Virus record (IMG/VR): IMGVR_UViG_3300035210_000189
Location: 1 to 64,000 of that record
From: a virus
Strand: one strand, 5' to 3'
DNA length: 64,000 nt
The position numbers were made by a program, and so were the translations under genes. This document shows positions 1 to 7,569 of the stretch, piece after piece; the stretch's first letter is position 1; each line of letters starts with the position of its first letter. Under the pieces are notes generated by a model. It searched no databases and was not told the DNA's origin. It saw only the letters and a list, made by a program, of their open reading frames with translations.

Positions 1-1173
1 TCCAAAATAGAAAGTTTCAAAGCGGCTGCTCAATTGGGTAACACCATTCAGAATCATAAGTATATTGGACATGAAATTCATGAACTTAATGCGGATACCA
101 TTAAAGGCTTAAAAGATGATGTAGCGGGCACTGTCAAAGTGTTTGAAAACCCATTCTGGAAAGGTAACTACATTGAAATAAATGTAACCAAAGACCAGTC
201 AAACCATTTTGTCTTTCCTAACCCTTATTCATTTGAAGCCACTTCAAAGAACTCATTATTGTTAGTTGATAACAGTGAACAAAAATTATATTACAATAAT
301 CAACAAGCCCTTGAATATGCAAAATACAGTGGAACTACCAATATTGAATTAATGACTAAATATATTGTCTACCATGAATCAGCACATGCTTCTTTTAGGC
401 AAGCATTTAGGTTAGGCTCGGATATGGATATTTTAAAAGGTGAGGTTCATTCAGATATTACAGCATTAACCATGATTGGTGTTGAAGCTAGAAGTTTAAA
501 TGAATTTAATGAAGCTGCAGATATGCTTATGGCATTAAGAGTTAAGTCCTTAGAAGCTGGTGATTATGGTCACAATGACTCTTATGCGATCAGTGAATTA
601 AAGAAAGTGATTAATGAAAACCCTGATCTATTAAAGATGAAAGTTACTGACATTGCTGAGTTCTCTTATATCTTAACTGATACTCTTTTCAAAGAAAATG
701 TTAAACAAAATAATTTACAATTATTAGAGCGACTTGGCATCACGCTTGATAGAAAAAGTATTTTCAATGATTTAAAAGCTAATAGAAATTTAGACTTATA
801 TGATTCAGTCGGTGTTAAATTGACCAATAATTATGGTTTCAGAAGTGAAACTATTACCATGAGTGGAATTGATTCAAGAATTGAAAACTTTGCTAAAAAG
901 ATAGAAAAAGAGATGAAAGACCACATGCAATTCGATGCTGTCAGTACGTTAATGTTTAGAGACAATGGTGGTGATGTTGCCAGAACGACAAAGGCTATTC
1001 ACGACAATGTGAAAAACCATCCAATCATTTCACAAGCCGTGATTGATCCTATTAAACAAAAAGTGCATATAGATGGTTTAGAATACGATTTGTCAAAAGT
1101 GAACGACATTCGTTTACAACAGATTGCAAAAGAATCTCAAACGTATGTCAACAAACAAAACTATAAGCTATAA
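1..1173 (+). CDS. HExxH (zinc metallopeptidase-like) protein, 5' end outside window
   Basis: The reading frame is open from the first base, so the gene starts upstream; the TTG at 34 is only an internal codon. Bases 373-387 encode HESAH, a match to the HExxH zinc-binding signature, and about 20 residues later comes GEVHSD, where a third ligand could lie. No signal peptide can be judged because the N-terminus is missing. The C-terminal half is charged and helical-looking with no recognised domain. A phage- or plasmid-encoded peptidase domain at the end of a larger protein is likely; substrate unknown. The motif is clear, the function is inference. Confidence 0.6.
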   Translation, partial: SKIESFKAAAQLGNTIQNHKYIGHEIHELNADTIKGLKDDVAGTVKVFENPFWKGNYIEINVTKDQSNHFVFPNPYSFEATSKNSLLLVDNSEQKLYYNNQQALEYAKYSGTTNIELMTKYIVYHESAHASFRQAFRLGSDMDILKGEVHSDITALTMIGVEARSLNEFNEAADMLMALRVKSLEAGDYGHNDSYAISELKKVINENPDLLKMKVTDIAEFSYILTDTLFKENVKQNNLQLLERLGITLDRKSIFNDLKANRNLDLYDSVGVKLTNNYGFRSETITMSGIDSRIENFAKKIEKEMKDHMQFDAVSTLMFRDNGGDVARTTKAIHDNVKNHPIISQAVIDPIKQKVHIDGLEYDLSKVNDIRLQQIAKESQTYVNKQNYKL

Positions 1174-1248
1174 CAAAGGCACTTAGGTGCCCTATTTGTT
1201 AATACATCAAAACATCTGTTGGTTATTATCTCTTTTTTCTTTAAAAAA

Positions 1249-1277
1249 TTGCGATAGATGCTTAGTTGTGGTATCAT
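1249..1277 (+). promoter_or_regulatory. sigma70-type promoter
   Basis: TTGCGA (1249-1254), 17-nt spacer, TATCAT (1272-1277). It places transcription start near 1284, which excludes an upstream ATG at 1258 and fixes the start of the next gene at 1309. Confidence 0.6.
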
Positions 1278-1308
1278 TAGTCATCTTAAACAGAACGGAG
1301 TTATCGAA

Positions 1309-1539
1309 ATGTCCATTAAGCCTAAAGACGAAGTAGTCATGAAATCGAGTGTTATTAAACGTACTCACCACTCTGACTTTGCAAAAAACTTTAAAGGCGT
1401 TGTTACGCAAATTGTTGGTAACACTGCAGATGTTCAAACTGCTACTGGTATTCGTTCAGTTCCTGTTGCTAATCTCTCTGTTGTTCGCAATGTGTTTGAT
1501 GCTAGAACTAACAAGACATCTCGCCTTATTGTTGATTAA
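1309..1539 (+). CDS. small basic protein, possible KOW/SH3-like fold
   Basis: 76 aa. The ATG at 1309 is preceded by CGGAG and lies downstream of the promoter. The middle (FKGVVTQIVGNTADVQTATG) alternates hydrophobic and polar residues as in small KOW or SH3-like beta barrels. No signal peptide or membrane segment. Its 3' end overlaps the convergent lipoprotein gene by 4 bp. Function unknown; the fold suggestion is inference. Confidence 0.6.
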   Translation: MSIKPKDEVVMKSSVIKRTHHSDFAKNFKGVVTQIVGNTADVQTATGIRSVPVANLSVVRNVFDARTNKTSRLIVD

Positions 1540-2114
1540 TTTTCCTGTATATACAACATCCTTTTGCCAGACCATACATTTTTGTTGGCGAGTAGCCTAA
1601 TAACCATGTATGTTTCTGGCTCATCATAGGAGGCCATTTTTCGAGTGGTGTATTGTGGTTGTTTGTCACTGTCTAAATCAAACGAAAAAGTGTCAATTTT
1701 TAACCCTTGTGGAATTGAAATTCGTTCAATACCTTTTGAGACTTCCTCTTTGGTAAATATGTTTTCTTCTGTATTCATTGATTCTTGTTGAAACCCTTTT
1801 TCGTTAAAGCACGCAATTAAAGTGATGTCTTGGTCAGTTTTATTTTTCTTGGAAATACAAATCTGCTCATACACATCAGTGATCGATCTCTCTCTTGTAC
1901 TAATAGATGGATTGTACATTTTTGTGTTTAAACTGACATTGATAGTTTTCTTGTTTTCAGGTATTTCAACAGCCGTCGAACCTGATTCCAATGAATAGAT
2001 TTTATACTCTGGTTCAGCATTCATTTCATTCTCTTTTGAATCCTTATGCGTTGAACAGGCTGACACCAGCATTACTAATGCACCCAGTAAGATAAGTTTA
2101 CTCATTTTCATCAT
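1536..2114 (-). CDS. predicted outer-membrane lipoprotein
   Basis: 192 aa with a lipoprotein signal: basic start, hydrophobic stretch and lipobox LVSAC with the lipidated Cys at residue 20. The mature part is charged at first and then beta-rich, with two further Cys (ICIS, LIACF) that could pair in the periplasm. AGAGG lies just upstream of tandem ATGs (2114 and 2111), so the start may shift by one codon. No family recognised. Surface or periplasmic location is secure from the lipobox; role unknown. Confidence 0.7.
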   Translation of the reverse strand: MMKMSKLILLGALVMLVSACSTHKDSKENEMNAEPEYKIYSLESGSTAVEIPENKKTINVSLNTKMYNPSISTRERSITDVYEQICISKKNKTDQDITLIACFNEKGFQQESMNTEENIFTKEEVSKGIERISIPQGLKIDTFSFDLDSDKQPQYTTRKMASYDEPETYMVIRLLANKNVWSGKRMLYIQEN

Positions 2115-2184
2115 TTAGACCTCTTTATGCTTATTTTTGCAAGTTATCATATCAATTTTTTCTTTTAAGTCAATGACAAAGTGA

Positions 2185-2213
2185 TTGATGGTATAGCAGT
2201 ATTATGCTATAAT
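2185..2213 (+). promoter_or_regulatory. sigma70-type promoter
   Basis: TTGATG, 17-nt spacer, TATAAT (2208-2213). The leader that follows, including AATAGCAC and CGGAGTTCATATG, is nearly identical to the leader of the next gene. Confidence 0.7.
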
Positions 2214-2246
2214 CTACATTCATAAATAGCACTCATCGGAGTTCAT

Positions 2247-2735
2247 ATGTTTAAATCTCTCGTTTTTTTTGTTGCAATGATTTTTTCTTCTGTTGGTTTT
2301 GCAGACGGATTTCCGCTTAAACAAGTGTCATTCAATGGAATTAATTTTACAATGAGTTTTTCAGATGTTGCAGGCAAGGGGTTTTTGTGTGATTTTAAAA
2401 AATGTAAGAAAGATAAAAATACGCTTATTTTTGATAATGAACATATGAAATCAATGTCTTTTAAAGTTGACTATAAATCAGATTTGACGTGCAATGACTT
2501 TTCTAATGATGTTGAAAAATCTATTTCTGCTAAATATGGTTTTTATCAAAATTATAATCATAAGGCATTGCGAGCACCACATCGTGTATCTCGTATCATT
2601 AATACTGATGCTGGCTCAGTTGAAATGACTGTTACTTGCAGCAGTAATGAATATTATGATGGTGTAACAACTGTTTATACTCGATTAAAATATATTGGTT
2701 TGCCGGGAAGCGACTTTTCAGCATCTCTCAATTAA
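2247..2735 (+). CDS. small secreted Cys-containing protein, copy 1
   Basis: 162 aa, ATG 2247 after CGGAG. N-terminal Sec signal (MFKSLVFFVAMIFSSVGFA, cleavage after about residue 19). The mature protein begins with a pattern shared with the next gene: VSFNxINFxM, a GxxC then C pair, a middle Cys and a late Cys, giving four mature Cys and probably two disulfides in the periplasm. It is a tandem duplicate of the gene at 2823, including promoter and leader, and resembles the gene at 38925. Family and function unknown. Confidence 0.75.
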   Translation: MFKSLVFFVAMIFSSVGFADGFPLKQVSFNGINFTMSFSDVAGKGFLCDFKKCKKDKNTLIFDNEHMKSMSFKVDYKSDLTCNDFSNDVEKSISAKYGFYQNYNHKALRAPHRVSRIINTDAGSVEMTVTCSSNEYYDGVTTVYTRLKYIGLPGSDFSASLN

Positions 2736-2762
2736 ATCAGTCTACTTTCAATAGTAAAGTGA

Positions 2763-2791
2763 TTGAATCAATATTGGAATTATGATATAAT
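2763..2791 (+). promoter_or_regulatory. sigma70-type promoter
   Basis: TTGAAT, 17-nt spacer, TATAAT (2786-2791), followed by a leader duplicated from the preceding gene. Confidence 0.7.
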
Positions 2792-2822
2792 AAAGCCTAA
2801 TAAATAGCACCTCGGAGTTCAT

Positions 2823-3317
2823 ATGTTTAAATCTCTTGTTGTTTTTGTTGCAATGATTTTTTCAGCTATCGTATCTGCCGCTAGTATTCCTGTTGAAAAT
2901 GTTTCTTTTAACGAAATTAACTTTTCTATGGATTGGTCATCTTTAAATTCTCGTGGATATGACTGCACTGTATCTCGATGCTACAAAGGCGATATGGATG
3001 TGACGTTTGAGCATAATCGAATGAAAACGATAGTTAATAAAGTTCGATACAGTTCAAATTTGGATTGTGCAAAAATGATTGATGGTATCAATGATTCTAT
3101 TTACAAACGTTATTTGACAGAACAGAATTATAATCCTATTGGGATTGAACGTCCTGATCCTACACAAACTTCTCGGACAATCAATAGTAGTGTTGGCAAA
3201 ATCACAATGAATGTTGTTTGTAAGTCAGGTGATCCTTCTAACAACATTTCAACGATTACTACTGAAATGTATTTTACTGATTTACCTGTCCATGTTTTTG
3301 CAGCTTCGCTTAAATAA
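2823..3317 (+). CDS. small secreted Cys-containing protein, copy 2
   Basis: 164 aa. Signal peptide MFKSLVVFVAMIFSAIVSAA, with the first residues almost identical to its upstream neighbour while the mature regions have diverged strongly. Shared skeleton: VSFNEINFSM, the Cys pair in YDCTVSRC, a Cys near LDC, and a late VVCKS. This fits an old tandem duplication with conserved export and disulfides and free variation elsewhere, as in surface- or host-facing proteins. The next gene starts 11 nt after the stop, so the two may be co-transcribed. Confidence 0.75.
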   Translation: MFKSLVVFVAMIFSAIVSAASIPVENVSFNEINFSMDWSSLNSRGYDCTVSRCYKGDMDVTFEHNRMKTIVNKVRYSSNLDCAKMIDGINDSIYKRYLTEQNYNPIGIERPDPTQTSRTINSSVGKITMNVVCKSGDPSNNISTITTEMYFTDLPVHVFAASLK

Positions 3318-3328
3318 GGATATTGATT

Positions 3329-3820
3329 ATGGATAACATCATTAAAAAGTCTCCTAAGTTTAATCGCCTACTTTTTGGTGATGATAACGTGCTTATTCTA
3401 AGTAACAAGCATATGCAGGTTCATATGGATGTTTATCCATTGCTTGAAGAAGCCTTATCTATGTTTACACCGACAAAAGAAACCATTCAGAAACCTGTGA
3501 TTATGTTTGATCGTATCATAGGCTCCACTATTTGTGTGAAAACAACGCCTGAAGATGAAATTGTGTATGCAAAGAGGAAGGGGCGTAAATGGAAGTCTAG
3601 AATGGTCAAAAACAGAACACCTACACCTTCTAATGAGTTGACCTTTGTTGTTAAACGATGTAAGAATAACATTTACCGTTTATTGACAGCTTATGTGGGT
3701 GGGCAATCAGAACGCGAACCTGATGATACCAATATTCGAACAGATGAAGAACATGATCGCTGTGTTGAATTTTGGAGTAATCATGCACTTCTTTACATTG
3801 AAGAAGACCTTGCTCGTTAA
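3329..3820 (+). CDS. hypothetical cytosolic protein
   Basis: 163 aa from ATG 3329, with AAGGA 10 nt upstream; a TTG two codons earlier is less likely. Basic central stretch (KRKGRKWKSRMVKNR) and an acidic tail; no signal peptide or membrane segment. Probably the second gene of a short transcript with the secreted protein at 2823, ending at a strong terminator. Not recognised. Confidence 0.6.
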   Translation: MDNIIKKSPKFNRLLFGDDNVLILSNKHMQVHMDVYPLLEEALSMFTPTKETIQKPVIMFDRIIGSTICVKTTPEDEIVYAKRKGRKWKSRMVKNRTPTPSNELTFVVKRCKNNIYRLLTAYVGGQSEREPDDTNIRTDEEHDRCVEFWSNHALLYIEEDLAR

Positions 3821-3826
3821 TTAACT

Positions 3827-3854
3827 AAAAAAGACTTCCGAAGAAGTCTTTTTT
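3827..3854. terminator. bidirectional intrinsic terminator
   Basis: 12-bp stem, AAAAAAGACTTC paired with GAAGTCTTTTTT, loop CGAA. It separates the plus-strand gene from the convergent Ig-like gene and has T-runs on both strands. Confidence 0.9.
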
Positions 3855-3866
3855 ATTTGTTTTATT

Positions 3867-6224
3867 TTAACCTGCTCTACATGTTGCACTACTTATTGCA
3901 CCCGCTCCTGAAACTTTGTAATATGTTTTACCATCGTTTCCTACCACTGATAGTATATTTTTAGCTGCTGGTGTGTTTCCAACTGTGAGTTGTTTGAAAT
4001 AAACTTGAACGCCATTCCATGTTACACTCATTTGTGGATGTGGAGTAATTATCCAAGTATTTGGAATACCATTACACGTATAAGCTGTTCCTACAATATA
4101 TTGTGCGGTTTGAGCAACACCAACAGATTGTGTTTCTGCAATAGCAGCACCATTATTTCGTACTACACCAGTGGCTGTTTCTTGTTGACGTTCTTGTCTG
4201 TAACGAACTTGAGGTTGATAACATGTGCTATTACTGTATGCACCCGTACCAGAAGGTATATCGGCAGCAGTTGGCGACCACGCTGTGCAGCTTGAATAAC
4301 CACCATTATTGGCCCAAGCTGTGTAAGTTGGAGCTATATATACCCAGTTTTCAACTTGCACATTGATTGTTTTAGAAACCGTTGTTCCTGCAACACTTGT
4401 TCCTGTTACAGTATAAGTAAATGTTCCTGCTGCTGTTGGTGTGATTGCTCTTGATAATGCTGAACCCACTGAAACACCTGTTGTTGCTATACCTGATCCA
4501 TTATTATTAGATGAAACGGCATAACTAACAATATCTTGACCTGTCCAACTAAGCGTAAATGATGTATTGATATTCACAACAGATGGAGCCGTTAAGTTCC
4601 CTAATACTGGATTGCTGGCTACGTTTACAGTTACTGATTTTACTGGACTGTATCTGGTTACACCGTTAATTGTTTTAGTTGCCGCCATGTAATAACTGTA
4701 ACTACCTATTCCCATTGGTGCATTTGATGGATGTGAAGCTACGGCATCATTAGCACTTGTTCTTGGTTGAGTAACTGCACCAACACTTGCACCTGAACCC
4801 ACAAAGGATAATGCAGCGTTAGGAGCTACCGTCACAGCCGCTTGACCATTTACAGTAAAGCTACCTAATGTTGGGTTAGCTTCAACAGCAACTGTGGTTG
4901 TCTTAACCAATTCTTTGTTAACAAGGTTAGTGCCTGTAATCGTATATTCAAAACTACCCGCTGCTGTAGGTGTAACCGTATACGTTGTTGCAGTTCCAAC
5001 ATCTTGTGAACCACTTACACCCGAGCCTGATCCATTTGCTGACAACTTGTAATTGGATATGTTACTACCTGACCAGTTGAAAACAACAGGAGCGTTGATA
5101 AAACTACTTGATGGTCCTGAGAATGATGGTAATGCACCTGCACCAACCACGTTCACACTGATAGTTTTATCAATGGTCTTTCCAGCACCGTTAGTTCCGA
5201 TTAATACATAATTTTTTGAACCTGTTGTGTCCGCAACAGCCGTGTGATGACCATTGGCAACTGTTGTTCCATTCAATGAGTAACTTTCATTATTAGAACC
5301 TGTCCATGTGAAATCTAAGGCGTCATTCTGTTCAACCGTTATCGCTGTATCGCTGTTATTAATTTTATATGAAGCAATGGTTGGAAGGCCATAAACAGTT
5401 ACATTGATTGGACTACTTATATCTTCAAGTCCGCTTAAACTGGTGGTTTTCAATGTGTAATCAAAACTACCTACACTGCTCAGTGTTACTGTTTTAGAAG
5501 TATCTATTTTATTGACTGCACCAAACGGACTTAACTCCAAACCTTCACTATCATTGACAGCCCAATTAAATGTTACGTTTTCGCCAACAGTTAGCTTCGT
5601 TTTGTCACTTGTAAAACTGTTTACTTTTGAAGTGTTTACCACATCAATAGCAACTGAACGGCTGGTGCTGTTTTCATTATTATAACCTCTGACAGACATT
5701 TTGTAAGTAGTATCTTGTGTTGGAACTACTGAGTAGTTTCCAGAAAGACTTACGTTACCAATGGCATTATCTATGCTCACTGCTTCAGCATCAGTAACAT
5801 TCCAGTTTAGTTTAACGGGTTGACCAAAACCTACTTTCAATTTATCAGCAGTGAAACTAACAACAGGTGTTGGTTGGATTACTGTAAGTTTTAATGTTTT
5901 TTCTTCTATTTTTTTATTGTTATCCAAAGTAATAATGTAATCGGTGGTTACTAATGGTGATAATGGATATGAACCAAAATAGGAAGACTCATCAAAATTC
6001 TTATCTGACGAAACAACTTTTAAACTTTTAAGATAATTGTAGTTCCAATTTAAAGCTGTTGATTCTCCACGATTAATAGTTGCAGGTGCAAACTCTATTG
6101 TTCCTGTAATTTCATCAGGAGTGTCGATACTCATGTGCTGTGGATCTAGTGGCATTCTTACCATATAACTGGCAGACGCTATTGAAACTGTCAAGGCTGA
6201 CAGAACTATTATTTTCTTATTCAT
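3867..6224 (-). CDS. large secreted multi-Ig-like-domain protein (785 aa)
   Basis: Sec signal MNKKIIVLSALTVSIASA, then about seven repeats of 80-90 aa built like bacterial Ig-like or fibronectin domains: FTxDKxKxxxGxxVxLxWxV, ending in a DTTYxxxVxGxN-type strand. Residues about 450-540 are a module beginning VNGQAAVTVAPN. The last 155 residues are a Cys/Trp-rich module (SSCTAWSP, then a CYQPQVRYRQERQQETATG-type segment) of a kind I recall at the ends of surface or fibre proteins. No LPxTG or autotransporter barrel is seen, so release or binding to a surface appendage is likely. Paralogue of the gene at 7570. Ig-like proteins are known on conjugative IncHI plasmids; a similar adhesion or mating role here is inference. 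Confidence 0.8.
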   Translation of the reverse strand: MNKKIIVLSALTVSIASASYMVRMPLDPQHMSIDTPDEITGTIEFAPATINRGESTALNWNYNYLKSLKVVSSDKNFDESSYFGSYPLSPLVTTDYIITLDNNKKIEEKTLKLTVIQPTPVVSFTADKLKVGFGQPVKLNWNVTDAEAVSIDNAIGNVSLSGNYSVVPTQDTTYKMSVRGYNNENSTSRSVAIDVVNTSKVNSFTSDKTKLTVGENVTFNWAVNDSEGLELSPFGAVNKIDTSKTVTLSSVGSFDYTLKTTSLSGLEDISSPINVTVYGLPTIASYKINNSDTAITVEQNDALDFTWTGSNNESYSLNGTTVANGHHTAVADTTGSKNYVLIGTNGAGKTIDKTISVNVVGAGALPSFSGPSSSFINAPVVFNWSGSNISNYKLSANGSGSGVSGSQDVGTATTYTVTPTAAGSFEYTITGTNLVNKELVKTTTVAVEANPTLGSFTVNGQAAVTVAPNAALSFVGSGASVGAVTQPRTSANDAVASHPSNAPMGIGSYSYYMAATKTINGVTRYSPVKSVTVNVASNPVLGNLTAPSVVNINTSFTLSWTGQDIVSYAVSSNNNGSGIATTGVSVGSALSRAITPTAAGTFTYTVTGTSVAGTTVSKTINVQVENWVYIAPTYTAWANNGGYSSCTAWSPTAADIPSGTGAYSNSTCYQPQVRYRQERQQETATGVVRNNGAAIAETQSVGVAQTAQYIVGTAYTCNGIPNTWIITPHPQMSVTWNGVQVYFKQLTVGNTPAAKNILSVVGNDGKTYYKVSGAGAISSATCRAG

Positions 6225-6253
6225 ATCTCTACATATGTTGTTTTTATAATATT

Positions 6254-6281
6254 ATTATACCATATTTTATACGCATAACAA
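6254..6281 (-). promoter_or_regulatory. promoter of the 785-aa Ig-like gene
   Basis: On the minus strand TTGTTA, 16-nt spacer, TATAAT. The stretch from TATAATAATATTA through AAAACAACA to GATATGAA is shared with the leader of the second Ig-like gene, so the two are probably co-regulated. The AGAG lies unusually close to the ATG. Confidence 0.6.
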
Positions 6282-6425
6282 TTTGTTTTTCACAAAAAAT
6301 TCACGTTTTTTTTACATAATACTCATTATTAATAATTATTTTGTATTCCATCCTATTTTATCTTTCTATTATTGTTTGAATTATTACCAATATTAAATTT
6401 AAAATATATTTTAATCTTATTATCC

Positions 6426-6506
6426 TGTTACTTTGCGTTACGACGACAAAAAATCTCGATAATGTGTTACTTTGCCATAAAAAGAACTAAAATAGTGTTA
6501 CATGTC
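6426..6506 (+). repeat. short direct repeats TGTTACTTTGC
   Basis: Exact 11-mer at 6426-6436 and 6465-6475, with a degenerate copy TGTTACATGTC at 6496-6506 and further GTGTAAC/TGTAAC words up to 6610. Spacing 39 and 31 bp. Could be binding sites for a regulator or a few iteron-like sites; too few and too irregular to call an origin. Confidence 0.5.
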
Positions 6507-6539
6507 TGAATTGTGTAACTATATGACACATTTTGGTAG

Positions 6540-6567
6540 TTGATTTCCCTGAAATACTTGATATAAT
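6540..6567 (+). promoter_or_regulatory. sigma70-type promoter
   Basis: TTGATT, 16-nt spacer, TATAAT (6562-6567). Start near 6574 gives a leader of about 118 nt before the gene at 6693, longer than usual in this window. Confidence 0.6.
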
Positions 6568-6692
6568 GTGGTTACAAATTAGCGAATTTCTAATTTCTCT
6601 CGAAAAATGTAACTATCTAATATAATTTATTGAGCTGTTGGTATAACCATAGTTCTGCTTGATTAACTAAACTAAAAAATAAAGGTGATAAA

Positions 6693-6944
6693 ATGTTCTT
6701 AAATACTATCAGTATAACTAAACAACTTTTGAAGACTGGCCGTCTTGAAATGAACTACAACGAAAAGAATTTTCGTAAAAAGTACGAACTTGGTTTCTGG
6801 GAAGTTTATCAAGATGTTCATTCAGTTTCAAAAAATATTATCAGTGGTCCATACAGAGTCTTCAGACCTATCTACAAAACTGGAACGCTTGATAAGTTGA
6901 ATTCAAAACTTGAAAAATTGACAGCTCAATCTTCTCTTTATTGA
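6693..6944 (+). CDS. small basic hypothetical protein
   Basis: 83 aa from ATG 6693, preceded by AAAGGTG. Rich in Lys, Tyr and Phe (NFRKKYELGFWEVYQD), no signal peptide and no hydrophobic helix. Monocistronic between its own promoter and a strong terminator. The long leader suggests post-transcriptional control. Not recognised. Confidence 0.6.
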   Translation: MFLNTISITKQLLKTGRLEMNYNEKNFRKKYELGFWEVYQDVHSVSKNIISGPYRVFRPIYKTGTLDKLNSKLEKLTAQSSLY

Positions 6945-6970
6945 GATGATTGTTCTTTTATTGTATAACA

Positions 6971-6996
6971 AAAGACCCTTTTCGAAGGGTTTTTTT
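6971..6996 (+). terminator. intrinsic terminator
   Basis: ACCCTT-TTCG-AAGGGT hairpin followed by seven T. Confidence 0.9.
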
Positions 6997-7066
6997 GTTG
7001 ACTTAAAAACAAACAAATGATATTATAACGCCTCTTAATAAGTCAACCACTCAATAAGGAAGCATA

Positions 7067-7273
7067 ATGAAAATTAAAGAAACTTACAAGGTGTTAGGCG
7101 ATGATTGGTGGAAAGTTCCGAATGGTTCATTTGTTGTCACCACGGATACGCTTATTGTTACTGATGTCACCGATGAGAAAACAATCTTTGATGTTTATCG
7201 TAACGAGTCCGTAATTGGACAACTTCGTGTTCAACATGCTTTTGTAAAAGAAGACTTTGAAAAAATTAATTAA
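7067..7273 (+). CDS. small acidic hypothetical protein
   Basis: 68 aa, start ATG 7067 after AAGGAAGC. Likely a small beta-rich domain (DDWWKVPNGSFVVTTDTLIVTD). No export signal. First gene of a two-gene unit with the Cys-rich protein 15 nt downstream. Function unknown. Confidence 0.6.
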   Translation: MKIKETYKVLGDDWWKVPNGSFVVTTDTLIVTDVTDEKTIFDVYRNESVIGQLRVQHAFVKEDFEKIN

Positions 7274-7288
7274 ACTGAGGATAACCAT

Positions 7289-7522
7289 ATGAGTGTTGGT
7301 TGCTGCAATATTTCAGGTGTTAAATACATTTCCGAAAACGGTGAAATGATTCAGTCTGTTTTTCAAAAACATTATGGTGTTTCTGCAAGCTTGTCTGATT
7401 CAGAAGAAATCAATATGTTCACACAAAAAACAGTCCCCATTAAATTGATTCATGTAAATGGAAGCTCCAGTAAGTTTTGCATGTGTGGTTGCCACAAGGT
7501 TGGCATTTACATGGATCATTGA
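7289..7522 (+). CDS. small Cys-rich protein, probable metal-binding tail
   Basis: 77 aa, RBS GAGGA, ATG 7289. The C-terminus carries CMCGCH (Cys-x-Cys-x-Cys-His), and another CC pair sits at residues 5-6. Clustered Cys and His in a cytosolic protein without a signal peptide suggest zinc or iron binding. Co-transcribed with 7067-7273 and closed by a terminator. Family not recognised. Confidence 0.6.
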   Translation: MSVGCCNISGVKYISENGEMIQSVFQKHYGVSASLSDSEEINMFTQKTVPIKLIHVNGSSSKFCMCGCHKVGIYMDH

Positions 7523-7526
7523 CAAC

Positions 7527-7550
7527 AAAAAAGACGCTTAGGCGTCTTTT
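7527..7550. terminator. bidirectional intrinsic terminator
   Basis: AAGACGC-TTAG-GCGTCTT hairpin with A-run before and T-run after; serves the plus genes and the convergent Ig-like gene. Confidence 0.9.
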
Positions 7551-7569
7551 CTATTTTTCAGTTATGGTA

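Larger units (their letters stand above)
6241..6692. other. 450-bp AT-rich intergenic region without a gene
   Basis: Divergent promoter region. It holds the Ig-like promoter on the minus strand, several GTTAC-containing repeats and the plus promoter at 6540. No ORF of substance on either strand. It is the longest gene-free stretch in the first 20 kb and the most likely place for regulator binding. Confidence 0.6.

Noticed and set aside
1207-1437. 76-codon minus-strand frame
   Set aside because: Antisense to the small gene at 1309 and its promoter; no RBS.
6241-6692. Plasmid replication origin with iterons
   Set aside because: Only two exact 11-mers, irregular spacing, no DnaA-box cluster and no replication gene nearby.
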